Below are positions 1-8,166 of a stretch of DNA of 34,090 nucleotides, one piece after another. Source of the DNA: Streptomyces sp. CBMA156 (lineage in GTDB: Bacteria; Actinomycetota; Actinomycetes; Streptomycetales; Streptomycetaceae). The position numbers and the translations under genes are program-made. The stretch is taken from contig NZ_MSJQ01000093.1 in NCBI RefSeq assembly GCF_014596515.1, positions 1-34,090 on the forward strand. Reading direction: 5' to 3'. Positions within the stretch are counted from its first letter, which is position 1. Each line of letters begins with the position of its first letter. Under the pieces are notes generated by a model. It did not search any database. It saw nothing but the letters and a program-made list of their open reading frames with translations, and was not told the DNA's origin.

Positions 1-53
1 CCCCCCCACGGCGGGGCCGCCGGCCCGAGGCGCGGCGCGGTCCGGGAGAACGA

Positions 54-96
54 CGACGGGCCGCTCCCGGACGTGGTGTCCGGGAGCGGCCCGTCG
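54..96 (-). terminator. Terminator hairpin after ahpD
   Basis: A perfect 19-bp stem (54-72 pairing with 78-96) has a 5-nt loop (73-77) and lies 16 nt past the ahpD stop on the minus strand. It has no strong T-tract, as is usual for streptomycete terminators. Bases 1-53 hold nothing I can assign. Confidence 0.85.
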
Positions 97-111
97 GGGT
101 GCCGGGGTGCG

Positions 112-654
112 TCAGGCGTCGACGGCGGCCAGGGCGGCCTCGGAGTCGAGGACGCCGGCCACGGCCTGCAGGACGGCGGCGATCTTCATCGAGGCCTGGA
201 TGACCTCGCGCTCGACGCCGGCCTTGCGCAGGACGGCCTCGTGCGAGTCGAGGCACTGGCCGCAGCCGTTGATGGCCGAGACCGCGAAGCACCAGAGCTC
301 GAAGTCGATCTTCTCGACGCCCGGGGTGCCGATGATGTTCATCCGCAGACCGGCCCGCATCGTGCTGTACTCCTTGTCGGAGAGCAGGTGCAGCGTCCGG
401 TAGTAGACGTTGTTCATCCCCATGATCGCGGCCGCGCCCTTGGCGGCGGTGTACGCCTCCGGGGAGAGGTTGGCCTTGGCCTCGGGCTCCAGCTCGCGCA
501 GCAGGCCGGGGCTGCGGGTGGCCATCGCGCAGGACAGCACGGTGCCCCAGAGCTGCTGGGCGGGGAGGTCGGAGTTGCCGATGACCGAGCCCAGGTTGAG
601 CTTGAGGTCCTTGGCGTAGTCCGGGAGGGCGGCCTTCAGGTCGTCGAGGGCCAT
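112..654 (-). CDS. ahpD: Alkyl hydroperoxidase AhpD
   Basis: The 180-residue protein belongs to the AhpD/carboxymuconolactone decarboxylase family. In actinobacteria AhpD re-reduces AhpC and has weak peroxidase activity of its own. The redox CxxC is visible as Cys131 and Cys134 in the segment [11 protein letters not shown], with His138 and an upstream Glu119 where the family has its proton-relay residues. The residue between the cysteines that is His in the mycobacterial enzyme appears to be Gln133 here (comparison from memory). Length is normal. The ATG at 654 begins 3 nt after the ahpC stop, so the two genes are co-transcribed and probably translationally coupled. The hairpin at 54-96 ends the operon. 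Cytoplasmic. Confidence 0.95.
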   Translation of the reverse strand: MALDDLKAALPDYAKDLKLNLGSVIGNSDLPAQQLWGTVLSCAMATRSPGLLRELEPEAKANLSPEAYTAAKGAAAIMGMNNVYYRTLHLLSDKEYSTMRAGLRMNIIGTPGVEKIDFELWCFAVSAINGCGQCLDSHEAVLRKAGVEREVIQASMKIAAVLQAVAGVLDSEAALAAVDA

Positions 655-657
655 GGG

Positions 658-1209
658 TCAGCCCGCCAGCAGGGCCTGGGCGTCGAGGGTGTCCTCGCCC
701 TTGCTCCAGTTGCACGGGCACAGCTCGTCGGTCTGCAGGGCGTCCAGCACCCGCAGGACCTCCTTGGGGTTACGGCCGACGGAGCCAGCGGTCACCATGA
801 CGAACTGGATCTCGTTGTTCGGGTCCACGATGAAGACGGCGCGCTGGGCGGTACCGTCCTCGCCCTCCACGCCGCAGGCGCGCATCAGGTCGTGCTTGAC
901 GTCGGCCAGCATCGGGAACGGCAGGTCGCGCAGGTCCTTGTGGTCCTTGCGCCAGGCGTGGTGCACGAACTCGGAGTCGCCGGAGACGCCGAGGATCTGG
1001 GCGTCGCGGTCGGCGAACTCGTCGTTCAGCTTGCCGAACGCGGCGATCTCGGTCGGGCAGACGAAGGTGAAGTCCATCGGCCAGAAGAAGACGACCTTCC
1101 ACTTGCCCTCGTAGGACTTGTGGTTGATGTCGGCGAAGGCACTCGCGGCGTCCAGGTCGACACAGGCCTTGAGGTCGAACTCGGGGAACTTGTCACCAAT
1201 CGTGAGCAC
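658..1209 (-). CDS. ahpC: Alkyl hydroperoxide reductase AhpC (2-Cys peroxiredoxin)
   Basis: AhpC reduces H2O2 and organic peroxides. The protein is 183 residues from the GTG at 1209, which has AGGAG (1218-1222) 8 nt upstream. An ATG at 1263 in the same frame would add 18 residues unlike the family N-terminus, so I rejected it. The peroxidatic cysteine is Cys51 in FVCPTE, the resolving cysteine is Cys164 in ELCPCNW, and Cys166 is an extra cysteine of the actinobacterial type. It is the first gene of ahpC-ahpD and is divergent from oxyR. Its promoter must lie in 1210-1348, so peroxide-responsive control by OxyR is expected. Electron delivery is probably through AhpD. Confidence 0.96.
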   Translation of the reverse strand: MLTIGDKFPEFDLKACVDLDAASAFADINHKSYEGKWKVVFFWPMDFTFVCPTEIAAFGKLNDEFADRDAQILGVSGDSEFVHHAWRKDHKDLRDLPFPMLADVKHDLMRACGVEGEDGTAQRAVFIVDPNNEIQFVMVTAGSVGRNPKEVLRVLDALQTDELCPCNWSKGEDTLDAQALLAG

Positions 1210-1283
1210 GTTCGCTTCTCCTGAAGTGAGGTGAGGGGAGTTTGTCCGGAATCCGGACACCACTCACAGTTCCACATCGTGGA

Positions 1284-1335
1284 CTGATCAGGGAAATAGC
1301 TACACTGGATGTGTCTGATCGGAGATTGTTATCAG
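1284..1335. promoter_or_regulatory. Candidate OxyR operator between ahpC and oxyR
   Basis: The hexamer CTGATC occurs at 1284-1289 and again at 1315-1320, 31 bp or about three helical turns apart. The second copy forms a perfect dyad CTGAT-N11-ATCAG (1315-1319 and 1331-1335). That is the T-N11-A spacing of LysR-family sites. The position between divergent ahpC and oxyR fits an OxyR site. The assignment is inferred from position and symmetry. Confidence 0.55.
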
Positions 1336-1348
1336 TACCGAATCCCCC

Positions 1349-2350
1349 ATGTCGCGGCCGGGTCCCCGCAGGAAGGCCGGCGCCAAGGCCGCCCCGACTG
1401 TGGCGAGCGCCACAGTCCGCAGCCCCCGCACCCCGACGGTCGCCCAGCTCCGGGCCTTCGTCGCGGTGGCCGAGCACCGGCACTTCCGTGAGGCCGCCGC
1501 CGCCACCGGGACCAGCCAACCGGCACTGTCAGGGGCGGTCGCGGCGCTGGAGGAGTCGCTCGGCGCGCAACTGGTCGAGCGTACGACGCGCAAGGTGATT
1601 GTCACCCCACTGGGGGAGCGTGTGCACCAGCACGCCCGCCGGGTGCTCGCCTCCCTCCAGGCCCTCACCGAGGAGGTCGAGGCCGCCCGCCGCCCGTTCA
1701 CCGGGCCGCTCCACCTGGGCGTCATCCCGACCGTCGCGCCCTACCTGCTGCCCACCGTGCTGCGGCTGGTCCGCGACGGCTTCCCGGAGCTGGAGCTGCA
1801 CGTCCACGAGGAGCGCACCTCCTCACTGCTGGAGGGCCTGGCCGCCGGGCGGCTGGACGTCCTGCTGCTCGCGCTGCCGGCCGGCGGGGCTTCGCCGACC
1901 AGGGACATCCCGCTGTTCGACGAGGACTTCGTGCTGCTCACTCCGCCCGGCCACCCGCTCGCCGGACGGATCGACGTGCCGCGCGACGTGCTGCTCGACC
2001 TGGACGTGCTGCTGCTGGAGGAGGGCCACTGCCTGCGCGACCAGGCGCTGGACATCTGCCGCGAGGTCGGCGTCGACCCGACGGGTTCGACCACCCGCGC
2101 GGCCGGCCTGTCCACCCTGGTCCAGCTGGTGGCCGGCGGCCTCGGAGTGACCCTGCTGCCCGCCACCGCGCTGGACGTCGAAGCCGGACGCACCGACCGG
2201 CTGGCCGCCGTCCGCTTCGCCGCCCCGGCCCCCGGCCGCCGGATCGGGCTGGCCGTCCGGCCGGGCTCGGCCCGCAACGCCGAGTACGAGCGCTTCGCGG
2301 CGGCGCTGCGCGAGGTGCTGGTGGAGCTTCCGGTCCGGATCGTCTCCTGA
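1349..2350 (+). CDS. oxyR: LysR-family peroxide sensor OxyR
   Basis: OxyR is a redox-switched transcription factor controlling peroxide defence. The N-terminal LysR winged helix begins near VAQLRAFVAVAEH and contains TSQPALSGAVAALEE. The effector domain carries the two redox cysteines in EGHCLRDQALDIC, Cys228 and Cys237 with this start, in the same spacing as E. coli Cys199/Cys208. From ATG 1349 the protein is 333 residues, about 20 longer than usual, and no SD precedes this ATG. An in-frame GTG at 1400 would give 316 residues, closer to family length. A perfect inverted repeat (1396-1417) covers that GTG. Divergent from ahpC-ahpD. Function is secure, the start is not. Confidence 0.93.
   Translation: MSRPGPRRKAGAKAAPTVASATVRSPRTPTVAQLRAFVAVAEHRHFREAAAATGTSQPALSGAVAALEESLGAQLVERTTRKVIVTPLGERVHQHARRVLASLQALTEEVEAARRPFTGPLHLGVIPTVAPYLLPTVLRLVRDGFPELELHVHEERTSSLLEGLAAGRLDVLLLALPAGGASPTRDIPLFDEDFVLLTPPGHPLAGRIDVPRDVLLDLDVLLLEEGHCLRDQALDICREVGVDPTGSTTRAAGLSTLVQLVAGGLGVTLLPATALDVEAGRTDRLAAVRFAAPAPGRRIGLAVRPGSARNAEYERFAAALREVLVELPVRIVS
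1396..1417. repeat. Perfect inverted repeat at the 5' end of oxyR
   Basis: GACTGTGGCG (1396-1405), a 2-nt spacer, then its exact reverse complement CGCCACAGTC (1408-1417). The repeat spans the alternative GTG start at 1400 of oxyR. It could be an mRNA hairpin hiding the start, or a protein-binding site if the shorter oxyR is correct. Confidence 0.6.
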
Positions 2351-2369
2351 GGCCCGTCCCCGGCGGGCG

Positions 2370-3005
2370 TTACGGCGTGGGCCGGCCCACCGCCGGGGTG
2401 CCCAGGCAGAGCCCGACGGTCGTCGCGACCAGCAGCTCCAGTGCCTCCACGGTGTCCGGTCCCGGCCGGTCCCCGGGGCTGCGCAGGGCGAGGTGGCGGG
2501 CCGTCAGTCCGTCGAAACCACTGAGGAAGTGGACGGCGATCCGGTGGGCGGGCACGGCCAGGGCCAGGCCGTGGGCGGCCGCGAGGGCGCCGATCATCTC
2601 GGTGGCGGTGCCCTCGATGTCGTGCTGGAGCCCGAGCATGATCTCCCGCATGTCCGGGTCGCGCATCGCCAGCGCCTCGAACTCGCTCAGCAGCACGCAG
2701 CGCCCGTGCTCGCCGGTGGTGGCCTCCCAGAGCGCGTGCACCAGGGTGCGGACCTGCTCGCCGAACGCGCCGTCGCCGGGGGAGGCGGCGCGCACCTCGC
2801 CGACGAAGTCGGACTTCAGCTGCTCGACGACCGCCCGGTAGAGGTCCTTCTTGGTGCCGAAGGTGTAGTGCACCGTCGCCTGCGCCACGCCCAGCTCGGC
2901 CGCGATGGCGCGGGTGCTGCCGGCGGCGATTCCTTCCCGGGCCATCAGGTCGATCGCGGCCTGGACCAGTTGGGGTCGGCGCTCGGAGGCGGGGACGTGA
3001 GCCAT
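2370..3005 (-). CDS. TetR-family repressor of the divergent MMPL exporter
   Basis: The 211-residue protein has a TetR_N helix-turn-helix at about residues 8-58, with the recognition region near 31-51 (TRAIAAELGVAQATVHYTFG). The rest is a divergent all-helical ligand domain, and the inducer cannot be read from sequence. It is divergent from the exporter at 3145. A 22-bp perfect palindrome lies over the exporter promoter, and a related half-site lies at its own promoter. It is therefore probably an autoregulated, ligand-relieved repressor of the pump. A TACCCT hexamer (3012-3017) stands 6 nt before the ATG, which suggests a leaderless transcript. The stop is TAA. Its 3' end converges on oxyR with 19 nt between. 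Confidence 0.9.
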   Translation of the reverse strand: MAHVPASERRPQLVQAAIDLMAREGIAAGSTRAIAAELGVAQATVHYTFGTKKDLYRAVVEQLKSDFVGEVRAASPGDGAFGEQVRTLVHALWEATTGEHGRCVLLSEFEALAMRDPDMREIMLGLQHDIEGTATEMIGALAAAHGLALAVPAHRIAVHFLSGFDGLTARHLALRSPGDRPGPDTVEALELLVATTVGLCLGTPAVGRPTP

Positions 3006-3011
3006 CCAGCC

Positions 3012-3091
3012 AGGGTAGCGCTACGGTCGGGCAACTGTGTCATGCGATTTTGTCGCCCAACTTTGTCAGCTGACAAAGTTACGTCTACCGT
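3012..3091. promoter_or_regulatory. Divergent promoters with a TetR operator
   Basis: A 22-bp perfect palindrome (3059-3080, half-site AACTTTGTCAG) overlaps a plus-strand promoter. That promoter is TTGTCA (3063-3068), a 17-bp spacer and TACCGT (3086-3091), and it serves the MMPL gene. A degenerate half-site AACTGTGTCA (3033-3042) lies near the -35 region of the minus-strand tetR promoter, whose -10 is TACCCT (3012-3017). The arrangement predicts strong repression of the pump and weaker autoregulation. Confidence 0.8.
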
Positions 3092-3144
3092 GGGGCGGGT
3101 TCCGTCCAGGCAGCCGCCTGTCCGACGACAGACCGAGGGGACCC

Positions 3145-5334
3145 ATGGCCACCTACCTGTACCGACTGGGGCACTTCAGCTTCCGGCGAAGGCGCGCCGT
3201 GCTGGCGGTCTGGATCGCCCTGCTGATCGCGGTCGGCGGCGCCGCCGGCGCCTTCGCCGGCAAGACCAGCGACGAGTTCAAGGTGCCGGGCACCGAGGCA
3301 CAGAGCACGCTGGACCGGATCAAGGACACCTTCCCCGAGCAGGGCCACGGCTCCGCCCAGGTCGTCTTCGCCGCCCCGGCCCCCGGCGGCGCCACCGCCC
3401 CGGAGGCGGGCAAGGCGATCGGCGAGGCGGTCGGCCGGATCGCCGCCGTCCCCGGCGTGGCCGCGGTGCCCGACCCGTACGCGACCGGAGCCGTCTCGCC
3501 CGACGGCCGGGTCGCGATCGCCCTGGTCTCCTTCGACCACAAGCTCGCCGACGTCACCGACCGGCAGCGCGAGGCCGTGAAGGCCGCCGCCGAGCCGGCC
3601 CGCGCGGCCGGGCTGGACGTGGCCTTCGGCGGCGACGCGTACAACCGGATGGCCGAGATCGAGGGCGGCGCCGAGGCGGTCGGCCTGGTGGTCGCCGGGG
3701 TGGTCCTGGTGATCACCCTCGGCACGCTGGTCGCCGCCGGGCTGCCGCTGCTGACCGCCCTGGTCGGGATCGGCGTGGCGATGGCCGGGATCCTGGCGCT
3801 CTCCGGCTCCTTCGAGATCATCACCACCGCGCCGGTGCTCGCCCTGATGGTCGGCCTCGCGGTCGGCATCGACTACGCGCTGTTCATCGTCTCCCGGCAC
3901 CGCCGCCACCTGGACGAGGGGCTGGAGCCGGACGAGGCCGCCGCCCGGGCCACCGCGACCGCCGGCAGCGCCGTCGTCTTCGCCGGGCTGACCGTGGTCG
4001 TGGCCCTCGCCGGACTGGCCGTCGCGGGCGTCCCGTTCCTCACCGTGATGGGCCTGGCCGCCTCCGCCGCCGTGGTGGTGGCCGTCCTGGTGGCGATCAC
4101 CCTGCTGCCCGCGCTGCTCGGCTTCGCCGGTCGCCGGATCGACCGGCTGCCGGTCTGGAAGCGGGCACTGCGCACCGGCGGCCGCACCACCCTGGGCGAG
4201 CGCTGGGGCCGCTTCGTGGTCCGCCGCCCGCTGCCCGTCCTGCTGGTCGGACTGGCCGGTCTCGGCGCCCTGGCGGTGCCCGCCGCGAGCCTGGACCTGG
4301 GCCTGCCGGGCGGCGGTTCGCAGGCCGCGGGGACGGACGCGCGCAAGGCGTACGACCTGGTCGGCGACAGTTTCGGGCCGGGTTTCAACGCGCCGCTGGT
4401 GGTCGTGGTGGACGCCGCGGGCGCGCCGCGGCCCGAGCAGGCGGTGCAGGGCGTGGCCGCGGAGCTCCAGACCCTCAAGGGCGTCGGGACGCTGCTGCCG
4501 CCGGCCGTCGACCAGGCGAGCGGCACCGCGCTGGTGACCGTCATCCCGCGGACCGGTCCCGACCACGCGGACACCAGGGCGCTGGTCAACGAGATCCGTG
4601 ACCGGAAGGCGGAGCTGAAGGCGGCGACCGGCGCGGACATCGCCGTCACCGGCACCACGGCCGCCAACATCGACGTCTCCACCAAGCTCGGCCAGGCGCT
4701 GCCGCCGTTCCTCGCGGTGATCGTCGGCATCGCGGTGGTGCTGCTGGCGCTGGCGTTCCGCTCGGTGCTCGTCCCGCTCAAGGCGGTGGCCGGCTTCCTG
4801 CTCAGCGTCACCGCCTCGCTCGGCGCGGTGGTCGCGGTCTACCAGTGGGGCTGGCTGGACGGGCTGATCGACGTGCCCAAGGTCGGCCCCGTGGTGAGCT
4901 TCGTGCCGATCCTGCTGATCGGCGTGCTGTTCGGGCTGGCGATGGACTACGAGCTGTTCCTGGTCTCCGGGATGAAGGAGCAGCACGTCCACGGCGCGGC
5001 GCCGCGCGAGGCCGTGGTGGCCGGTGTGCGGAACGGGGCCAGGGTGGTCACCGCGGCCGCGCTGATCATGGTGGCGGTGTTCGGCTCGTTCGTCTTCGGC
5101 CACGACCCGATCGTCCAGCCGATCGGCTTCGCCCTCGCGGTGGGCGTGCTGGTGGACGCCTTCGTGGTGCGGATGGCACTGGTGCCGGCCGCGATGGCGC
5201 TGTTCGGCAGGGCCGCCTGGTGGTTCCCGAAGCGGCTGGAGAAGGTCGTGCCGCGGGTGGACATGGAGGGCGAGCAGCTGATCGCCCGCCTGGCGGAGCA
5301 GGAGCAGCCGGCGAAGGAACCGGCCGGGGTCTGA
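3145..5334 (+). CDS. MMPL/RND-family membrane transporter
   Basis: The 729-residue inner-membrane protein belongs to the actinobacterial MMPL group of RND exporters, which use the proton gradient to move lipids or drugs. A membrane helix at about residues 17-37 is followed by an extracytoplasmic domain, a helix cluster (about 190-350), a second extracytoplasmic domain and a second cluster (about 550-700). This is the two-fold RND layout with about 12 helices. The proton-relay GxxxDY-type motifs are visible as VGIDYALF (near 242) and LAMDYELF (near 600). ATG 3145 has GAGGGG at 3135-3140. An upstream in-frame ATG at 3037 lies before the operator and promoter and was rejected. Substrate unknown; the TetR neighbour suggests induction by a toxic compound. 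Confidence 0.93.
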   Translation: MATYLYRLGHFSFRRRRAVLAVWIALLIAVGGAAGAFAGKTSDEFKVPGTEAQSTLDRIKDTFPEQGHGSAQVVFAAPAPGGATAPEAGKAIGEAVGRIAAVPGVAAVPDPYATGAVSPDGRVAIALVSFDHKLADVTDRQREAVKAAAEPARAAGLDVAFGGDAYNRMAEIEGGAEAVGLVVAGVVLVITLGTLVAAGLPLLTALVGIGVAMAGILALSGSFEIITTAPVLALMVGLAVGIDYALFIVSRHRRHLDEGLEPDEAAARATATAGSAVVFAGLTVVVALAGLAVAGVPFLTVMGLAASAAVVVAVLVAITLLPALLGFAGRRIDRLPVWKRALRTGGRTTLGERWGRFVVRRPLPVLLVGLAGLGALAVPAASLDLGLPGGGSQAAGTDARKAYDLVGDSFGPGFNAPLVVVVDAAGAPRPEQAVQGVAAELQTLKGVGTLLPPAVDQASGTALVTVIPRTGPDHADTRALVNEIRDRKAELKAATGADIAVTGTTAANIDVSTKLGQALPPFLAVIVGIAVVLLALAFRSVLVPLKAVAGFLLSVTASLGAVVAVYQWGWLDGLIDVPKVGPVVSFVPILLIGVLFGLAMDYELFLVSGMKEQHVHGAAPREAVVAGVRNGARVVTAAALIMVAVFGSFVFGHDPIVQPIGFALAVGVLVDAFVVRMALVPAAMALFGRAAWWFPKRLEKVVPRVDMEGEQLIARLAEQEQPAKEPAGV

Positions 5335-5375
5335 CGGACAGGGCCTGACGGACGGGGGCCGACGGCCCGTACGAG

Positions 5376-5405
5376 GCGCCCGGTGGGACCGTTCCCGCCG
5401 GGCGC
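5376..5405. terminator. Bidirectional terminator between MMPL and phosphatase genes
   Basis: GCGCCCGG (5376-5383) pairs with CCGGGCGC (5398-5405). An inner GGGA/TCCC pair (5385-5388 and 5393-5396) closes a CCGT loop. It lies between two convergent genes. Confidence 0.75.
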
Positions 5406-5434
5406 GCCGCCGCGACCCGGGCCGGGACCGGGGG

Positions 5435-7321
5435 TTACGGCTGCGGCAGCCGCTGCTCGAACCAGACCACCTTGCCGGTGCCCAGCCGGGTCGCGCCCCA
5501 GCGGTCCGCGGACCGGGCGACTATCTGGAGCCCGCGTCCGCGTTCGTCCTCGGGACCGGTGCGGCGCGGGCGCGGCAGCAGCGGGCTGTCGTCGCCGACC
5601 TCGCAGCGCAGCCGGGAGGTGCGCACCAGGCTCAGGGTGACCGGCCGGGTCGCGTGCTGGACGGCGTTGGTCACCAGCTCGCTGACCATCAGCTCGGTCG
5701 CCTCGCAGAGCTGGTCCAGCCCCCAGCGGCGCAGCGTGTGCGCGGCCAGCCGGCGGGCCCGGCCCGGCGTCTCGTTGCGCGGCTGGAGGTACCAGTGCGC
5801 GACGTCCCCGGCCGGGATGCCGTCGAAGCAGGCGCCGAGCAGGGCGATGTCGTCGCCGCGGTCGCCGGGCGGCAGGATCCGCAGCGCCTCCTGGCACAAC
5901 TGCTCGGGGGACTGCCAGCGGGCCGCGGCGATCCGGGCGCGGAGCAGCTCCAGGCCGTCGCTGATCGGGCGGGTACGGGTCTCCACCAGGCCGTCGGTGA
6001 ACAGCAGCAGCGCCGAACCAGGCGGCGCGGGCAGTTCGACCGAGTTGAAGTCCACCCCGCCGACGCCGATCGGCGCCCCGGAGTCCAGCTCCACCAGCTC
6101 GGCCGTCCCGTCGGGGCGGACCAGCACCGGCGGGACGTGACCGGCGTTGGCCATCACCACCCGGTTGGCGATCGGGTCGTACACCGCGTACACGCAGGTG
6201 GCCAGGTGCTGTTCGCGGCCGAGCCGCTGGGCCTGCTCGTCCAGGTGGTAGAGCACCTCGTGCGGTGGCAGGTCGAGGGCGGCCAGGGTCTGGGCGCTGG
6301 TGCGCAGCTGACCCATGATCGCGGCCGAGGTGAGCGAGTGGCCCATCACGTCGCCGACGATCAGGGCGACCCGGTTGCCGGGCAGCGGGACGGCGTCGTA
6401 CCAGTCGCCGCCGACCTGCGCGCCGCGCTCACCGGGCAGGTAGCGCTGGGCGATCCGCACACCGTGCGACTGCGGCAGGCGCAGCGGCAGCATGCTGCGC
6501 TGGAGTTCGTTCGCTATCTCCCACTCGCGGGCGTAGCGCAGCGCGGTGTCCACGGCCAGCCCGGCCTGGGTGGCGAGGTGCGCCGCGGTCGCGGTGTCCG
6601 CGGCGTCGAAGACCGGGCGGCCGGTGCGTTCGGGAGGGCGGCGGATCAGTATCAGCAGCCCGAGGACGGCCTTGCGGCCGCGCAGCGGCAGGGCGAGGAC
6701 GGAGGTGCCGGCCGCCAGCCGGGCCACCCCGCGGGGGCCGTACAGCTCGCGGAGCAGGACCTCGGTGCGCGCGGCGCCCGGGGTGCCGAGGACGGCCGGT
6801 TCGGCGGGGCGGCGGCTCAGCAGGGCGTGGGCGAGCGCACCGCCGCGGGTCACCGGGGTGGCCGGGCCGCCGTCGGCGGTGGAGCGGGCGCCGTAGCGGG
6901 AGCGCCGCCGGTCGTCCAGACCGCTCGGGCGGCCGCGGCGGCCGATCCGGGTGCCGGTGCTGTGGTGTATCCGCAGCTCCTCGGGGAAGCCGGGCTCGCG
7001 TTCCACGTTGGGCAGCGGGTCGCGCAGGTGGACGACGGCGGCGTCGGCGATGGTCGGGACCAGCACCCGGCCGATGTTGCGCAGCGTCGCGGCGAGGTCC
7101 AGGGCGCTGTTGATCCGCCGGGTCGCCGAGTCGAGGTACGCCAGGCGGTCCGCCATCTCGGTGCGCTCCGGACGTGCGGCCGTTCGCCTCGCCGGGCCCG
7201 CCGGCGCAGCCGGGGCCAGGGTCAGGGCCGGTGTCACGGCCGGGGCCGGGGCCGGGACCTGGCGGCGCTGGCCCGGGACGGCGGTCGGCTGCTCCGCCTC
7301 GGTCTTGAGCTGGTCGCGCAC
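5435..7321 (-). CDS. GAF-PP2C(SpoIIE)-HATPase regulatory phosphatase
   Basis: This is a 628-residue RsbU-type serine phosphatase fused to an anti-sigma-type kinase domain. In order it has a Pro/Ala/Thr-rich N-terminus, a GAF-like sensor (about 60-230), a SpoIIE/PP2C domain and a C-terminal HATPase_c domain. The PP2C metal motifs are VGGDWYDA (about 302-309), GDVMGHS (near 322), FTDG (near 440) and GDDIALL (near 490). The HATPase has its N-box SELVTNAVQHA (about 545-555) and a G-box GRGLQIV (near 595). Such proteins act on anti-anti-sigma factors and may bind sigma or anti-sigma partners. None is encoded nearby, so the target is unknown. GTG 7321 is preferred because longer starts overlap the upstream methyltransferase gene by up to 85 nt. 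Stop TAA. Confidence 0.88.
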   Translation of the reverse strand: MRDQLKTEAEQPTAVPGQRRQVPAPAPAVTPALTLAPAAPAGPARRTAARPERTEMADRLAYLDSATRRINSALDLAATLRNIGRVLVPTIADAAVVHLRDPLPNVEREPGFPEELRIHHSTGTRIGRRGRPSGLDDRRRSRYGARSTADGGPATPVTRGGALAHALLSRRPAEPAVLGTPGAARTEVLLRELYGPRGVARLAAGTSVLALPLRGRKAVLGLLILIRRPPERTGRPVFDAADTATAAHLATQAGLAVDTALRYAREWEIANELQRSMLPLRLPQSHGVRIAQRYLPGERGAQVGGDWYDAVPLPGNRVALIVGDVMGHSLTSAAIMGQLRTSAQTLAALDLPPHEVLYHLDEQAQRLGREQHLATCVYAVYDPIANRVVMANAGHVPPVLVRPDGTAELVELDSGAPIGVGGVDFNSVELPAPPGSALLLFTDGLVETRTRPISDGLELLRARIAAARWQSPEQLCQEALRILPPGDRGDDIALLGACFDGIPAGDVAHWYLQPRNETPGRARRLAAHTLRRWGLDQLCEATELMVSELVTNAVQHATRPVTLSLVRTSRLRCEVGDDSPLLPRPRRTGPEDERGRGLQIVARSADRWGATRLGTGKVVWFEQRLPQP

Positions 7322-7401
7322 GGCTGCCTGTCCTGGATTCGGTGTGGTCGGTGAGCTGTTCTGTTGCGCGGCCGCGGGTGCGGCCTGCTGTCCCGGTTCG
7401 A

Positions 7402-8166
7402 TCAGCCGACGCGTCGACAGCACAGGAACAGCTGTTCCTCCGGCGGCAGCGAGGTACTGGCCGGCGCGTACGGATGCCCCGAGCACTCCTCGACGGCGAA
7501 GCCGGCCGAGACCAGAACCCGCTCCAGATCCTCCCTCAGATACCCACTGATCCGCAGCTCTCTGCCAAGGAACGGAAGCGGAACGTGATCCAGGTCGGCC
7601 TCGACCATACCGAGCGCCAGCAGTCCGTCCGGCCGCAGGAGTTCGCGCAGCCGCCGGAGCACGGTCGGGATCTCGTCCTGGGGCAGGAGGATCAGCGAGA
7701 AGAACGCGGTGACGGCGGCGAAGCGGCCCCGGCCGTCCGGCCCCAGTCCGGGGGCGTTCCAGACCCGGTCCGCGCGCTCGGTGGCCAGATCGTACAGGTC
7801 GATCCGATGGAACACCGGCGGGAATTCGCCGGGGAAGCCGGTCCGCCCGGCCAGGGTGAGCATCCCGTCGGAGAGGTCCACACCGGTGACCCGGAGCCCG
7901 GCGGCGGCCAGCTGGCGGACGGTCGGGTCGCCGGTGCCGCAGCCCACGTCCAGGACCCGGGCGCCGGGTTCGAGCCCGGCGAGCAGCCGCCGGCCGCAGG
8001 CCAGCTGTCCGTCCTTGGCGGGGAAGGCCTCGCCGTACCCGTTGCCGATGGTGTCGAAGGCGACCGCCTGCAGGGCCCGGGCCGCACGGCGGCGGCGTAC
8101 CTCGGGCTCGTCGTCCCCGGCGTCCTCGCCGACGGGGAACGGGTCGGATATCTGTCCGGTCGTCAC
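7402..8166 (-). CDS. SAM-dependent methyltransferase, class I
   Basis: The protein of about 254 residues has a Rossmann methyltransferase fold. Motif I is VLDVGCGTGDP (near 70-80), followed by VTGVDLSDGML, the acidic end of strand 2. A hydrophobic FFSLILLPQDEIP stretch stands where motif IV lies, and LLRPDGLLALG resembles motif VI. It fits the methyltransferase 11/25 group, and the substrate is not readable. I chose GTG 8166, which has GGAAGG (8179-8184) 12 nt upstream, a rather long spacing. The frame stays open to 8316, but the extra residues look like translated leader. It lies 80 nt upstream of the phosphatase gene and is probably co-transcribed with it. No known biosynthetic cluster surrounds it. 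Confidence 0.8.
   Translation of the reverse strand: MTTGQISDPFPVGEDAGDDEPEVRRRRAARALQAVAFDTIGNGYGEAFPAKDGQLACGRRLLAGLEPGARVLDVGCGTGDPTVRQLAAAGLRVTGVDLSDGMLTLAGRTGFPGEFPPVFHRIDLYDLATERADRVWNAPGLGPDGRGRFAAVTAFFSLILLPQDEIPTVLRRLRELLRPDGLLALGMVEADLDHVPLPFLGRELRISGYLREDLERVLVSAGFAVEECSGHPYAPASTSLPPEEQLFLCCRRVG

Noticed and set aside
2493..4601. Long plus-strand frame (about 700 codons) overlapping tetR and the MMPL gene
   Set aside because: Gly/Arg/Pro-rich translation with no family motif; it is an off-frame shadow of the MMPL gene, as are similar long frames at 3085-5103, 5654-7354, 8534-10090 and 29045-32221.
7322..7486. Phosphatase start at 7486
   Set aside because: It would overlap the methyltransferase 3' end by 85 nt; GTG 7321 avoids this.
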